A DNA stretch of 64,000 bases from Streptomyces chattanoogensis (GCF_001294335.1 NZ_LGKG01000112.1:273727-337726), one strand, 5' to 3'. Numbered from the stretch's first letter, positions 52,593 through 61,440 are shown. The notes: generated from the sequence alone by a model not told the origin. Numbers and translations: made by a program.

Positions 52593-53225
52593 TCAGGCGA
52601 GGGCGAGCTCGCTCCAGAGCAGCAGGGCGAAGAGGGCCATGACCAGGGAGGAGGCGCGGGCGATCCACAGCCGTCCGCGCCGGGTCAGCCGTCGGCGGAT
52701 GGCGAGGGCCGCGGTGCCCAGCAGGGTGAACCACACCAGGGAGGCCAGCACGCAGCCGCCGGCGAACCACACGCGGGCCGCCCCGTTGCGGGCGATGCCG
52801 ACGGCGCCGATCACGCCCACGGTGTCGAGGATGGCGTGCGGGTTGAGGAGCGAGACGCCCATGGCCCGGGTGACCGTCCGGCGCACCGTAAGGGTCTGCT
52901 CCGCTTCCGGTGCGTCGAGGCCGGCGGCGTCCGGACCGCGCAGGTTCTGCCAGGCGAGATACAGCAGATATCCGCCGCCGGCGGCCATCAGGACGGTGCG
53001 CAGGGCGGCGTGTCCGGCGAAGAGCGTGCCCAGTCCCAGGGAGCCGGCCGTGATGAGGAGGGCGTCGCAGCCGGTGGTGGCGAGGGTGGCGTAGAAGACG
53101 CGGGGGGCGCCGAGCGAGATGCCCTGCTGCACGATGAAGAGGTTCTGTGCGCCGATCGGCATGATCAGGCCGAGTCCCAGCAGCAGCCCGGCCAGCAGTT
53201 CGTTCAGGGCCTGGCCGGGGATCAC
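52593..53225 (-). CDS. LysE/ArgO-type basic amino acid exporter
   Basis: A 210-aa six-helix exporter. LGLIMPIGAQNLFIVQQGIS is the canonical LysE/ArgO N-terminal signature and GVSLLNPHAILDTVGVIGAV the second. ArgO exports arginine and LysE lysine/arginine; here the GTG start overlaps the arginine hydroxylase stop (GTGA), a tight link between making a basic amino acid derivative and moving it out. It is the closest to true LysE of the four in the window. Confidence 0.9.
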   Translation of the reverse strand: MIPGQALNELLAGLLLGLGLIMPIGAQNLFIVQQGISLGAPRVFYATLATTGCDALLITAGSLGLGTLFAGHAALRTVLMAAGGGYLLYLAWQNLRGPDAAGLDAPEAEQTLTVRRTVTRAMGVSLLNPHAILDTVGVIGAVGIARNGAARVWFAGGCVLASLVWFTLLGTAALAIRRRLTRRGRLWIARASSLVMALFALLLWSELALA

Positions 53226-54256
53226 AGGATCACCCGGGAGGCGGCGTGTGCCCGCTGGTCGCGGGAGCGGCGCAGGTCCGCGGTGACGGTGATCTTCTTC
53301 AGCCAGCGGTCGGTGCCGTCGTAGCGCGCCGTGAAGCTCTGCCGCCCGTGGACGGCGCGGTAGTTGTCGATGAGCAGGATCTCGCCGGGGTGGACCGCGA
53401 CCGTCTGCTGTGCCCGGTCGAGTTCGCCGGTGAGGTTCTTCAGGGCCGGTTCGGCGGCGGTGTCCCCGGGCAGGCAGCGCATGTAGACGGGGTCGATCCG
53501 CAGATACGGGGAGTCCTGGGCGCCGAAGAGCACGGCCACCGGCTCCGGTTCGTCGCGCATGCGGCGCATTCTCGCCAGGCCGGGGTGGTGGGGGTCGAGT
53601 GCGGCCGACTGCCGGAGGTGTTCGTCGTCGGGGAGGATGTGAAATCGCTTCTCGGCGAGGATCGCGCGGTCCTGCGCGCTCAGCCGGACATCGCGGACCG
53701 ACGCCAGCGTGGTGCCGATGGCGTCGTGGTTGCGCATGCCCATCAGGAGCAAGTGGTCGCAGCGGTAGGGGTGGAAGCCGTCCTCGGTGTGCCATTCGAG
53801 CGTCACCTGGCCGTGTCCGTTCTGCTCGGCCTCCTCGCCGGCGATCGGCAGCACATTCTGGATCATGCGGCCCTGTTGCAGGGTGGACCAGGTGAAGGGC
53901 TCGCCCAACGCGAGCCCCACGAGGGCCAGATACGCCTCTTCGCGGCGTCCGGCGGGCGAGGCCGCGGCGGCGCGCCAGTGGGCGGGGGTGGGCCCGATGG
54001 CGGCGTCGTCGACGGGGAGTCCGCGGACGATCGCCGCCGCGGCCGGTTCCTCGGTGCGGAAGGTGTACAGGAAGCGCCGCAGCCCGGCGGGCAGCCGGGT
54101 GGTCAGTTCCTTGCCTTCGCGGTAAAAGGCTTCGCCGCCGGGGTCGGCGGCTCCGGCGGTGAAGGTGTCGTGGGCGATGTCGTCCAGAAGCTCCTCGATC
54201 TCCTGGAGTTCACCGGGGTCGAGGTCGTAGACGGCCGGGGCGTCCACCTGCGGCAT
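53222..54256 (-). CDS. VioC-like L-arginine hydroxylase (Fe(II)/2-oxoglutarate)
   Basis: A 344-aa clavaminate-synthase-like oxygenase. The facial triad is H156, E158 (EWHTEDGFHPYRCDHLL) and H303 (DNYRAVHGRQSFTARYDG); R317 in GTDRWLKK would bind 2-oxoglutarate. The HxE rather than HxD triad and the WHTED context match VioC (arginine 3-hydroxylase), OrfP and other hydroxylases of arginine-like amino acids. ATG 54256 follows AAGGGA; an in-frame GTG ten codons upstream lacks a site. First gene of the minus operon; probably the committed step of the pathway. Confidence 0.9.
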   Translation of the reverse strand: MPQVDAPAVYDLDPGELQEIEELLDDIAHDTFTAGAADPGGEAFYREGKELTTRLPAGLRRFLYTFRTEEPAAAAIVRGLPVDDAAIGPTPAHWRAAAASPAGRREEAYLALVGLALGEPFTWSTLQQGRMIQNVLPIAGEEAEQNGHGQVTLEWHTEDGFHPYRCDHLLLMGMRNHDAIGTTLASVRDVRLSAQDRAILAEKRFHILPDDEHLRQSAALDPHHPGLARMRRMRDEPEPVAVLFGAQDSPYLRIDPVYMRCLPGDTAAEPALKNLTGELDRAQQTVAVHPGEILLIDNYRAVHGRQSFTARYDGTDRWLKKITVTADLRRSRDQRAHAASRVIL

Positions 54257-54532
54257 GGCTTTCCCTTCTTCGGGCCCGGACGTCACGTGCCTCCGGAGCG
54301 TTCGCGAAAAGCTTCCAGTGAGGCTGTATCAGCGCCGTAACACCGCCGTAGCGGCCGCCCGGACGAGAAGGCGGACTGACGAATTCCGGGATAGGGAGTT
54401 GACCGAGGCGCTCGTTTCCTGTCACGCTTTTCCGGCGGCACAGCTGTGTCCGCTTGCGCTCCGGCCGGCGGTTATCTCCCGCCGGCCGCTGTATTCCCCG
54501 GCCGTACAAGGCCCTCCGATGCCTCTCCCGGC

Positions 54533-54556
54533 GTCTTTGTCTTCGTCTTTGTCTTT
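54533..54556. repeat. Four 6-bp direct repeats
   Basis: The run gtcttt-gtcttc-gtcttt-gtcttt lies in the divergent promoter region. The 6-bp period does not match the 11-bp spacing of SARP heptamers, so its role is uncertain. Confidence 0.6.
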
Positions 54557-54636
54557 GTGGCAGTCCCCCCGCGCTTTCCCCTTGCCGCGGAACTGCCCCT
54601 CCGTGGCCGGGCCTGGTGCCCGCCCCCTTTGTCGTC

Positions 54637-54668
54637 GGCAGATGTCTGCCCTGTGGCGGACGTCTGCC
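54637..54668. promoter_or_regulatory. Paired 14-bp operator-like repeats
   Basis: The sequences ggcagatgtctgcc (54637-54650) and ggcggacgtctgcc (54655-54668) differ at two positions, each is (nearly) palindromic, and they are offset by 18 bp. They end 28 bp before the start codon of the SGNH gene and would overlap the promoter, which suits a repressor. Confidence 0.6.
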
Positions 54669-54696
54669 GGATCTCAGCTTCCGGACGGAGTCCACT

Positions 54697-55728
54697 GTGT
54701 CCCACCGCGCTGCCCTGACCCCGCAAATGCTGCAGTACGCCGAGAAGTTCGACGACCGAGGCGATATCCGCTGGCTGCCCTATCTGATGTACTTCCACGC
54801 CGCCGGGCACCGCTCGGAGGTCGTCAACACCGACAGCCTGGGTTTCCGCCTGTCGCAGGGCCCGGACGGGCAGAAATCGGCCGTCGCCGAGCACCTTCCC
54901 GAGGGACCCGTACGGCTGCTCGCCGGCAGTTCCACCGCCTTCGGCATCGGCGCTTCGGCCGACCGGCACACCCTCCCGTCGTACCTGTGGTCCAAGCACG
55001 CGTCGTCCCTGCCCTGGCTCAACTTCGCCGGCCGAAGCCACAACTCCACCCAGGAGTTGCTGCTCTTCCTCCTCCACCGGCATCTGCTGCCCCAGGTCGA
55101 CGAGATCGTCCTGTTCTCCGGCTTCAACAACCTGGGCCTGAGCCGGCTGCCGGCCTCCGTCCGCGGTGACCACGGCGCCTTCTTCAACTGCAACGACTTC
55201 TACGGCCAGATGGAGGAACTGCGCGCCAAGAACCGCAAGGGCTCCGGCTTCGGCCTGTTCGGCGGCCGCCGCGGGGCGGGCCCGGCCGCCCCTGCGCAGG
55301 ACCGGACGCTGCCCGAGCTGGCCGAGCAGATCGACCTCGCCAGCGAACTGACGTTGCGTCATCTGGATTCCTGGCGCATCCTCGCCGAGGGCATGGGAGC
55401 CAAGCTCACCTACGTCCTCCAGCCGCTGGCCACCTGGGTCCGGGAGGAGCCGGCGCCCCAGGAACGCCTGCTGTTCCAGGAGCTCGATGCGCTCTCCGAC
55501 TTCGGCGCCGTCTACGGTGACATCTCCTCGATGAGCGCACGGGAGTCGTACTCCAAGGAGCTCCAGACCGGCTGCGAGCGGCTGGGTGTGAACTACCTCG
55601 ATCTCAACCCGGTCCTGGCCGACGCGCTCGGCCCCAAGGACTGGATCTTCGTCGACCGGATCCACTTCACCGACGAAGGCCATGACCTCGTCGCCGGACT
55701 GCTCGCCCGGCACCTCGGCCTGTCCTGA
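54697..55728 (+). CDS. SGNH/GDSL-hydrolase-like protein (SxtL-like)
   Basis: A 343-aa cytosolic SGNH-fold protein. Blocks: LLAGSSTAFGIG (nucleophile S79), NFAGRSHNS (G112), FSGFNNLG (N144) and FVDRIHFTDEGH (D320, H323). GTG start with GGAG 8 nt upstream. In saxitoxin clusters and in many bacterial gene sets a GDSL/SGNH protein (SxtL) accompanies the NodU-type carbamoyltransferase with two small proteins (SxtJ, SxtK); the same partners occur here. The exact role in that set is unknown; hydrolysis or transfer on the carbamoylated product is a guess. Confidence 0.82.
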   Translation: MSHRAALTPQMLQYAEKFDDRGDIRWLPYLMYFHAAGHRSEVVNTDSLGFRLSQGPDGQKSAVAEHLPEGPVRLLAGSSTAFGIGASADRHTLPSYLWSKHASSLPWLNFAGRSHNSTQELLLFLLHRHLLPQVDEIVLFSGFNNLGLSRLPASVRGDHGAFFNCNDFYGQMEELRAKNRKGSGFGLFGGRRGAGPAAPAQDRTLPELAEQIDLASELTLRHLDSWRILAEGMGAKLTYVLQPLATWVREEPAPQERLLFQELDALSDFGAVYGDISSMSARESYSKELQTGCERLGVNYLDLNPVLADALGPKDWIFVDRIHFTDEGHDLVAGLLARHLGLS

Positions 55729-55739
55729 TCCGGTACCGC

Positions 55740-55817
55740 GGCCGTACCGAGGCCGTACCGACCGGTACCTCACCGCCGTACCGAACCGGTAATTCCTCCG
55801 TCCGGTAATTCCTCCGT
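55740..55817. repeat. Nested tandem repeats before the 28-aa gene
   Basis: The unit ggccgtaccga occurs twice in tandem (55740-55750, 55751-55761) with a third related copy at 55775-55785; then ccggtaattcctccgt is perfectly duplicated (55786-55801, 55802-55817). The array fills the gap between the SGNH stop and the minigene's ribosome-binding site. Confidence 0.8.
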
Positions 55818-55833
55818 AGCGAAAGGCATTCCC

Positions 55834-55920
55834 ATGGCATTCCTGCGCAAGCTCATCGACAAGCTGTTCCGCCGCAAGCCCAAGCGCAAGAACGACGCGT
55901 CCATCTACCCCATGTTCTGA
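55834..55920 (+). CDS. 28-aa DUF5989/SxtK-like miniprotein
   Basis: A very short gene with AAAGG 8 nt before ATG. The product starts MAFLRKLIDKLF, continues with a run of Arg/Lys/Pro/Asn and ends ASIYPMF. Members of DUF5989 (SxtK-like, about 50 aa) start MKFLxELW... and end in xxIYTLF after a transmembrane helix; here the ends are kept and the membrane helix is replaced by the basic stretch. It sits between the SxtL-like gene and the diiron protein, in the operon with the carbamoyltransferase. The ends and the context support the call; the role is unknown. Confidence 0.65.
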   Translation: MAFLRKLIDKLFRRKPKRKNDASIYPMF

Positions 55921-55973
55921 GCCGGGTGCACCGCTGCCAGCACCCCCGGAACACCTGAGAGAAGAGGTCGTAC

Positions 55974-58151
55974 GTGTCCGCCGTCTCCGTGCCCACACCA
56001 GCCGAGCCGACGACCAGCACGCTCACCCCCCGCACCGCCTACCTGCGGGCCACGGACGCCGAGGCCGGGCTCCCCGGCGGGCGCCTCCTGGAGCAGATAC
56101 GCGCCGAACTCCGGCGCACCACGGTCCCGGACGACACCCTGGACGCCCTCGTCGTCCGGGCCGCACAGTGGTCCGCCGACGAGAGCATCCGGTTCGGGGA
56201 CCTGACCGGTCACTTTCCCGAGGAAACGGACCGGGCCGTACTGGTCCGCCGGATCGCCCTGGGCTGCGCCCCGCTGGCCCTGCACTCCGGTGCCTGGCTG
56301 CAGTGGCTGAGCAGCTCCGGCAACGGCGACGACCCCACCGTCCTGCGCATGCTCGCGCTCTACGCCTACGACGTCGGCGTCGGCAATCCGCACGCGTCGC
56401 GGGGCGACGCCTATCTCGCGCTGCTGCGTCACCTCAAGCTGTCCGAGAACGCGGTCCCCGCCGGCCGGCTCGGCGGTGACCAGCGGGTCGGTGACGGGCA
56501 CTTCGTCCTGCCCGCCCTGCTCCTGACCATGAGCCGGCGGCCGGAGGACTTCACACCGGAGATCCTCGGCGCCGATCTGTGCCTGCGCGCGGTGGGCCTG
56601 CTGCCGGCCCTGACGCTGCTCCGCAAGGAACTGCCCACCGCCGCCGGCTGGGACGTCATCGACCCGGCCACCGGCCGGGGCGAGAACGGGGAGTCCGCCC
56701 TCGCCCTGTGCCGCGCCACCGTGGACAGCCTGATCGCCACGGACGGCCCGGACGCCGCGGACGCCGTGCGGCTGGGCTTCCGCTGGACGTTCTCCTGCCT
56801 GACCCAGTGGAGCGAGCGCCTGCACGCGGAGCTCGACACGGCGCGCAGCCCCGCCTTCGAGATGGCCGAACTGATGCGGCTGCGCTCACGGGAGGGGGCG
56901 GTCTACCACCAGACGTTCCAGCTGGACGGCAGGCCGCTGGCCCACTGGCTGCGGGAGTGCGCGACCGACCCGTACCCGATGCTCGACGCGCTGTCCCGCA
57001 GCCGTCTGGTCAAGCCCGGACGGCCGGAGAAGAGCCCGCTGGTCACCGGTCTGGTCAGCGAACGCGGGCGGATGTTCCGGGTGTTCTCGCCCGAGGACCT
57101 GGCGGTGGTCCGCCGCTGGATCGGTTCCCTGGCCACGCCCGCCGACGGCGATACGGGCGGCGGGCGCACCCCCCACCGCGCGCTGCCCGCCCCGCCCCGG
57201 CTGGACCTGTCCGCCTGGGACGCCGGCGCGGACGAGACGGACCGGGCTCCGGCGGACCTGCGGGAGGCCTACCACGCGCTGCTGCGCCGTACCGGAGGTC
57301 CGGCGCTGCGCCAGTGGGCCACCACGTATGTGCACGGCTGGCTCGGGCGTTCCCGGCACGGCATCGACCGCAGTGAGATGCCGCTGCCCGAACGGTGGAC
57401 TCCGCGCGGGCTGCGCGGCTGGCTGGCCGAGATGCACGACCAGCACAGCGAGGAGTTCGAGCGCGACGGCGCACAGGATCTGCCCGAGCGCGAGGCGCTG
57501 ATCGACGCGACGGTGCAGCAGGCACCGCTGACGCTGATCGACGGCGCCTGGATCCAGGGCTTCACCGACTACGCCCATGCCTCCTCCCAGATCGGGCACT
57601 CGCTGTTCGATACGTACTGGGACGAGCTGGGCAACGGGGAGGCGCATCTCAACCACCCGCTGATCTACCGCGAGGTACTCGGCGAGATGGACGTGGACCT
57701 GCCGCCCACGGCCAGCCGCGCCTTCGCCCAGTGGGAGGGCTTCCGGGACGCGTCCTTCGAACTCCCCGTGTACTGGCTGAGCATCGGGCGGTTCCCGCAG
57801 ACCTTCCTGCCGGAGGTCCTGGGGCTGAACCTGGCCATGGAGCTCTCCGGGGTCGGCGGAAGCTACCGGCGGGCCCGGCTGGCGCTCAAGCAGTACGGCT
57901 TCAGCACCCGCTTCGTCGACATCCACAACACTGTCGACAACGTGGCAACCGGACACTCCGCATGGGCCGCCGACGCCATCGACACTTATCTGTCGTCGAT
58001 CACCGCCTCCCAGGGCGAGGGCGCGCTGGGACCGGCCTGGGAGCGCATCCGGACCGGCTACCGCTCCCTGAACCCGCCGTCGGGTTTTCTCGCGCGGAAG
58101 GCGGGCCGCCGCGCGGCTCACCTCGCGTCGCGGTCGAAGGCCGGCCGCTGA
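55974..58151 (+). CDS. Two-domain heme-oxygenase-like diiron oxidase
   Basis: A 725-aa iron-containing redox enzyme with two homologous helical domains. The C-terminal domain (about 505-680) keeps the likely metal ligands: E551 in TYWDELGNG, H561 in LNHPLIYRE, E623 in LAMELSGVGG, H651, D655 and H661 in DIHNTVDNVATGH. The N-terminal half repeats the pattern (APLALHSGAWLQWL against APLTLIDGAWIQGF; PEILGADLCLRAVG against PEVLGLNLAMELSG) but lacks them. HDO enzymes N-hydroxylate amines or guanidines or cleave C-C bonds; it differs from the SznF homologue at 11-12 kb. GTG start after GAAGAGG. Confidence 0.78.
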   Translation: MSAVSVPTPAEPTTSTLTPRTAYLRATDAEAGLPGGRLLEQIRAELRRTTVPDDTLDALVVRAAQWSADESIRFGDLTGHFPEETDRAVLVRRIALGCAPLALHSGAWLQWLSSSGNGDDPTVLRMLALYAYDVGVGNPHASRGDAYLALLRHLKLSENAVPAGRLGGDQRVGDGHFVLPALLLTMSRRPEDFTPEILGADLCLRAVGLLPALTLLRKELPTAAGWDVIDPATGRGENGESALALCRATVDSLIATDGPDAADAVRLGFRWTFSCLTQWSERLHAELDTARSPAFEMAELMRLRSREGAVYHQTFQLDGRPLAHWLRECATDPYPMLDALSRSRLVKPGRPEKSPLVTGLVSERGRMFRVFSPEDLAVVRRWIGSLATPADGDTGGGRTPHRALPAPPRLDLSAWDAGADETDRAPADLREAYHALLRRTGGPALRQWATTYVHGWLGRSRHGIDRSEMPLPERWTPRGLRGWLAEMHDQHSEEFERDGAQDLPEREALIDATVQQAPLTLIDGAWIQGFTDYAHASSQIGHSLFDTYWDELGNGEAHLNHPLIYREVLGEMDVDLPPTASRAFAQWEGFRDASFELPVYWLSIGRFPQTFLPEVLGLNLAMELSGVGGSYRRARLALKQYGFSTRFVDIHNTVDNVATGHSAWAADAIDTYLSSITASQGEGALGPAWERIRTGYRSLNPPSGFLARKAGRRAAHLASRSKAGR

Positions 58152-58205
58152 CCGCCCGCACCGTCGTATCTCCTCCCTCTCGGACTCTCTTTCAGGAGCA
58201 TCCCC

Positions 58206-60041
58206 ATGTCTGATCTGGTGCTGGGCATCTCCGCCTACTACCACGACAGCGCTGCCGCGCTGGTCGCCGACGGCGTCCCGGTGGCCGCCGCCCAGGAGGA
58301 AAGGTTCAGCCGCGTCCGGCACGACTCCGCCTTTCCGCGCCTGGCGGTGGAGTACTGCCTGCGCGAGGCCGGTGTCACCCTCGACGACGTCTCGGCCGTC
58401 GCCTACTACGAGGACCCGGCGCTGAAGTTCCGTCGCGTCCTGACCACCTTCGCCGGAGCGGCTCCCACCGGGTTCGCCTCCTTCCGCGACACCCTGCCGG
58501 CGTGGCTGTCCTGGAAGCGGCGCACCGCGGACGTGGTGCGCGGGCAGCTGGCCGAGCTCGGGGCGGGACGGGTGCCGCCGCTGGACATCCGCCGCCACCA
58601 CGAGTCGCACGCCGCCTCCGCGTTCCTCCCCAGCCCCTACGAGTCCGCCGCGGTGCTGTGCATCGACGGGGTCGGCGAATGGGCCACCACAACCCTGTGG
58701 CACGGGAAGGACACCGGGATCACCCCGGTCTCGGAGATCCGCTTCCCCCACTCGCTCGGGCTGCTCTACTCGGCGTTCACCTACTTCTGCGGCTTCAAGG
58801 TGGACTCCGGCGAGTACAAGCTGATGGGTCTGGCGCCGTACGGGAAGCCCCGCTACGCGCAGCTCATCAAGGACAAGCTGATCGACATCAAGCCCGACGG
58901 CTCGTTCCGCCTGGACATGCGCTACTTCGAGTATCTGCGCGGCCAGGTCATGACCGGGCGCGGCTTCGAGCAGCTCTTCGGGGGGCCGCGGCGCGCCCCG
59001 GAAGGCCCGCTCACCGAGCGGGAGTTCGATCTCGCGGCGTCGGTGCAGCAGGTGACCGAAGAGGTCGTCGTCCTGCTCGCCCGGCACGCCCGCGAGGTCA
59101 CCGGTGAACGGCACCTGGTGCTGGCCGGCGGTGTGGCGCTGAACTGTGTCGCCAACGGCAAGATCATCAAGGAGAAGATCTTCGACGAGGTGTGGATCCA
59201 GCCGGCGGCGGGGGACGCCGGCGGCGCGCTGGGCGCGGCGCTGGTCGTCGCCGCGGAGCGCGGGGCGCCACGCGACCACCTGGCGACCGGCGGTGACGGT
59301 ATGTCGGGATCGCTGCTCGGGCCCGGGTTCAGCGACGAGGAGATCGTCGCCTACCTGGACGGCCAGGGCGCTCCGTACACCCTGCTGTCGTCCGAGGACC
59401 TCCACTCGCAGGTCGCCGAGGGGCTTGCGGAGGGCAAGATCGTGGGATGGTTCCAGGGCCGGATGGAGTTCGGCCCGCGCGCTCTGGGAGCCCGTTCCAT
59501 CATCGGGGACCCGCGCGACCCGGCGATGCAGTCCGCGATGAACCTCAAGATCAAGTTCCGGGAGTCCTTCCGGCCGTTCGCCCCGGCGGTGCTCGCCGAG
59601 GACGCCAAGGAATACTTCAACATCGACCAGCCGAGCCCCTACATGCTCGTGGTCACCGACATCTCGCCCGGCCAGCGCATCGAGGCCGCCGACACCGCCG
59701 AGGCCGCCGGTCTCGACCTGCTGAAGATCCCCCGGTCGACGATCCCCGCGGTCACCCATGTCGACCATTCGGCCCGCGTGCAGACCGTCACCGAGACCAG
59801 CAACGCGCCCTTCCAGCGGCTGCTGACCGCCTTCAAGGAGCGGACCGGCTGCCCGGTCCTGGTCAACACGTCCTTCAACGTCCGTGGCGAGCCGATCGTG
59901 GCCTCGCCCGCCGAGGCCTACGCCTGCTTCATGCGGACCAACATCGACCTGCTCGCCCTCGGCAACGTCCTTCTGCACAAGGAGGACCAGCCGGAATGGC
60001 ACGAAGAGGGCGACTGGCGCGAGGCCATCCCGCTCGACTGA
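58206..60041 (+). CDS. O-carbamoyltransferase (NodU/TobZ/SxtI family)
   Basis: A 611-aa carbamoyltransferase. The Kae1-like N-terminal domain starts VLGISAYYHDSAAALVADG and holds the metal site histidines in RRHHESHAASAF (H131, H132, H135); HLVLAGGVALNCVANG and GRMEFGPRALGARSI are hallmark segments, with the C-terminal YrdC-like carbamoyl-adenylate part around 430-600 (RPFAPAVL; VLVNTSFNVRGEPIV). It uses carbamoyl phosphate and ATP to carbamoylate a hydroxyl. A hydroxyarginine-derived hydroxyl is the natural candidate in this cluster. CAGGAG precedes ATG. Confidence 0.95.
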   Translation: MSDLVLGISAYYHDSAAALVADGVPVAAAQEERFSRVRHDSAFPRLAVEYCLREAGVTLDDVSAVAYYEDPALKFRRVLTTFAGAAPTGFASFRDTLPAWLSWKRRTADVVRGQLAELGAGRVPPLDIRRHHESHAASAFLPSPYESAAVLCIDGVGEWATTTLWHGKDTGITPVSEIRFPHSLGLLYSAFTYFCGFKVDSGEYKLMGLAPYGKPRYAQLIKDKLIDIKPDGSFRLDMRYFEYLRGQVMTGRGFEQLFGGPRRAPEGPLTEREFDLAASVQQVTEEVVVLLARHAREVTGERHLVLAGGVALNCVANGKIIKEKIFDEVWIQPAAGDAGGALGAALVVAAERGAPRDHLATGGDGMSGSLLGPGFSDEEIVAYLDGQGAPYTLLSSEDLHSQVAEGLAEGKIVGWFQGRMEFGPRALGARSIIGDPRDPAMQSAMNLKIKFRESFRPFAPAVLAEDAKEYFNIDQPSPYMLVVTDISPGQRIEAADTAEAAGLDLLKIPRSTIPAVTHVDHSARVQTVTETSNAPFQRLLTAFKERTGCPVLVNTSFNVRGEPIVASPAEAYACFMRTNIDLLALGNVLLHKEDQPEWHEEGDWREAIPLD

Positions 60042-60102
60042 CCTCTCACCGCCGGCGCACCCCTGCGCACCGCTCCCTGCCACGCCTCACGAAAGGAACG
60101 AC

Positions 60103-60738
60103 ATGTCCACCACGACGACCCAGGAGAACACCATGTCCCCGATCCAGGACCGGATCCTGCTGCTGCTCTGCCCCGAGGCCGACACCGTCACCTGGTGCCA
60201 GACCGCCGAGGAGTTCACCCGCTCGATCTTCCCCAACGTCGAGGCCATCTACTGGGCCCCGGGCGACCCGTACCCCGCCGAGCTCGACGCCTGGGAGGGC
60301 GAGTGGATCATCTCCTTCCGCGGCGATCTGATCGTCCCCGAGCGCGTCTACACCAAGGCCAAGAAGGGCGCCCTCAACTGCCACCCCTGCCCGCCGCACT
60401 TCCGCGGGCTGGGCGGCCACATCTACGCCATCTACGAGAACCACGAGACCTTCGGCTCCACCTTCCACCACATGGCCAAGTCGGTCGACACCGGCCAGAT
60501 CATCGACGTCAAGCGCTTCGCCATCGCCCCCAACGAGACCGCCACCTCCCTGCGCCACCACGTCGGCGCCGTCTCCCTGGCCCAGTACTTCGAGCTGGTC
60601 TCGCAGTACATCGCCAAGGGCGTACCGCTGCCCACCTCGACGGAGAACTGGGGCGAGAAGCTCTTCACCAGCAAGGCACTGGCGAAGTGGATAGAGGAGA
60701 AGAAGGCGGTCGAGCCCGACCACCGGTGCTTCCGGTGA
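60103..60738 (+). CDS. Formyltransferase-family protein
   Basis: A 211-aa protein of the methionyl-tRNA/GAR formyltransferase fold. The catalytic triad is N92, H94 (GALNCHPCPPHFRGLGGHIY) and D129 (MAKSVDTGQIIDV). The C-terminal tRNA-binding domain of Fmt is missing, as in small-molecule formyltransferases. It would transfer formyl from N10-formyl-THF to an amine of the pathway intermediate. ATG 60103 follows GAAAGGAACG; a second Met at codon 11 is an alternative. It overlaps the LysE gene by 4 bp. Confidence 0.88.
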   Translation: MSTTTTQENTMSPIQDRILLLLCPEADTVTWCQTAEEFTRSIFPNVEAIYWAPGDPYPAELDAWEGEWIISFRGDLIVPERVYTKAKKGALNCHPCPPHFRGLGGHIYAIYENHETFGSTFHHMAKSVDTGQIIDVKRFAIAPNETATSLRHHVGAVSLAQYFELVSQYIAKGVPLPTSTENWGEKLFTSKALAKWIEEKKAVEPDHRCFR

Positions 60739-61352
60739 TCCTCCAGAGCCAGTACGCGCTCTTCGCCCTCACCTTCGCGGCCTCGGCGGCGGCTCCGGGA
60801 CCGGAGATCGCCGCCCTGCTGGGACGGCAGCTGTCGGGTGGCATCCCGCGCAGCGTCCCCCTGGCGCTGGGCATCGCCACCGGCAAGCTGCTCATGCTCA
60901 CCGCCGCGATCGGGGGCCTCGCCGCCCTCGCCGCGGGCATGGGCCCGGCGTTCTCCGTCCTCCAGTACTGCGGCGCCCTGTATCTCGTCTGGCTCGGCGT
61001 CAAACGGTGGCGCCGCGCCGGCAACGCCGTGGTGGCCGAGGAATCGGACGAGAAGCCACGACTGCTGCCCGATCTGTCCCTGGGCCTGGCGATGACCCTG
61101 TCCAACCCCATCGCGCTCGCCTTCTACCTGGCCCTGCTGCCCGGTGTCATCGACATGGCGAACGTGGGTGTCCAGCAGTACCTCCTGCTGGCCGGCATCC
61201 TCCTGACCGTCGTCGTGCTCGTGGTGCTGGCCTACGGTCTGCTCGCGGAAGCGGCGCGCAAGGCGTTCGCCGGCGCCCGGTCCAAGATCTGGATCGACCG
61301 CATCGCGGGATGCATGTTCATCGCCGCCGGAGCGCTGGTAGCCCTGCGCTGA
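60735..61352 (+). CDS. LysE-family exporter
   Basis: A 205-aa RhtB/LysE-type protein with six hydrophobic segments. The family motif near the N-terminus is FAASAAAPGPEIAALLG, and SLGLAMTLSNPIALAFYLALLP is the second conserved block. GTG 60735 overlaps the formyltransferase stop (GTGA). Third LysE-type carrier in the window and first in the plus arm; likely exports a product or intermediate. A strong hairpin follows 49 bp downstream. Confidence 0.85.
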   Translation: MILQSQYALFALTFAASAAAPGPEIAALLGRQLSGGIPRSVPLALGIATGKLLMLTAAIGGLAALAAGMGPAFSVLQYCGALYLVWLGVKRWRRAGNAVVAEESDEKPRLLPDLSLGLAMTLSNPIALAFYLALLPGVIDMANVGVQQYLLLAGILLTVVVLVVLAYGLLAEAARKAFAGARSKIWIDRIAGCMFIAAGALVALR

Positions 61353-61400
61353 GCCGTCCGCCGTCGTCCGAAGCCGCCTGAAGCCCGACCGTCCGAAGCC

Positions 61401-61439
61401 GCCGCGGCCGTCCGCCGATCCGTCGCGGACGGCCGCGGC
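61401..61439 (+). terminator. 15-bp perfect-stem hairpin
   Basis: Arms gccgcggccgtccgc (61401-61415) and gcggacggccgcggc (61425-61439) with a 9-nt loop. It lies inside the operon between the LysE and amidinotransferase genes, so it may be an attenuator or mRNA-stabilising element rather than a full stop. Confidence 0.75.
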
Positions 61440-61440
61440 C

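Larger units (their letters stand above)
54257..54696. promoter_or_regulatory. Divergent promoter region of the arginine-derived cluster
   Basis: This 440-bp region carries the promoters of both arms. It contains a 6-bp direct repeat run (gtcttt/gtcttc, four units, 54533-54556) and a pair of 14-bp quasi-palindromic direct repeats (54637-54650, 54655-54668) shortly before the plus-arm start. No gene is seen. Confidence 0.6.

Noticed and set aside
54533..54556. SARP-binding heptamer repeats
   Set aside because: The unit is 6 bp and contiguous, whereas SARP sites are heptamers at 11-bp spacing.
55834..55920. The 28-aa gene as a RiPP or peptide-scaffold precursor
   Set aside because: It has no Cys or leader/core pattern, no RiPP-modifying enzyme is nearby, and both ends match DUF5989/SxtK-like proteins that accompany carbamoyltransferases.
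56886..60083. Very long open frame on the minus strand opposite the diiron and carbamoyltransferase genes
   Set aside because: It is an antisense shadow caused by G/C-biased third positions; the plus-strand frames have clear domains and ribosome-binding sites.
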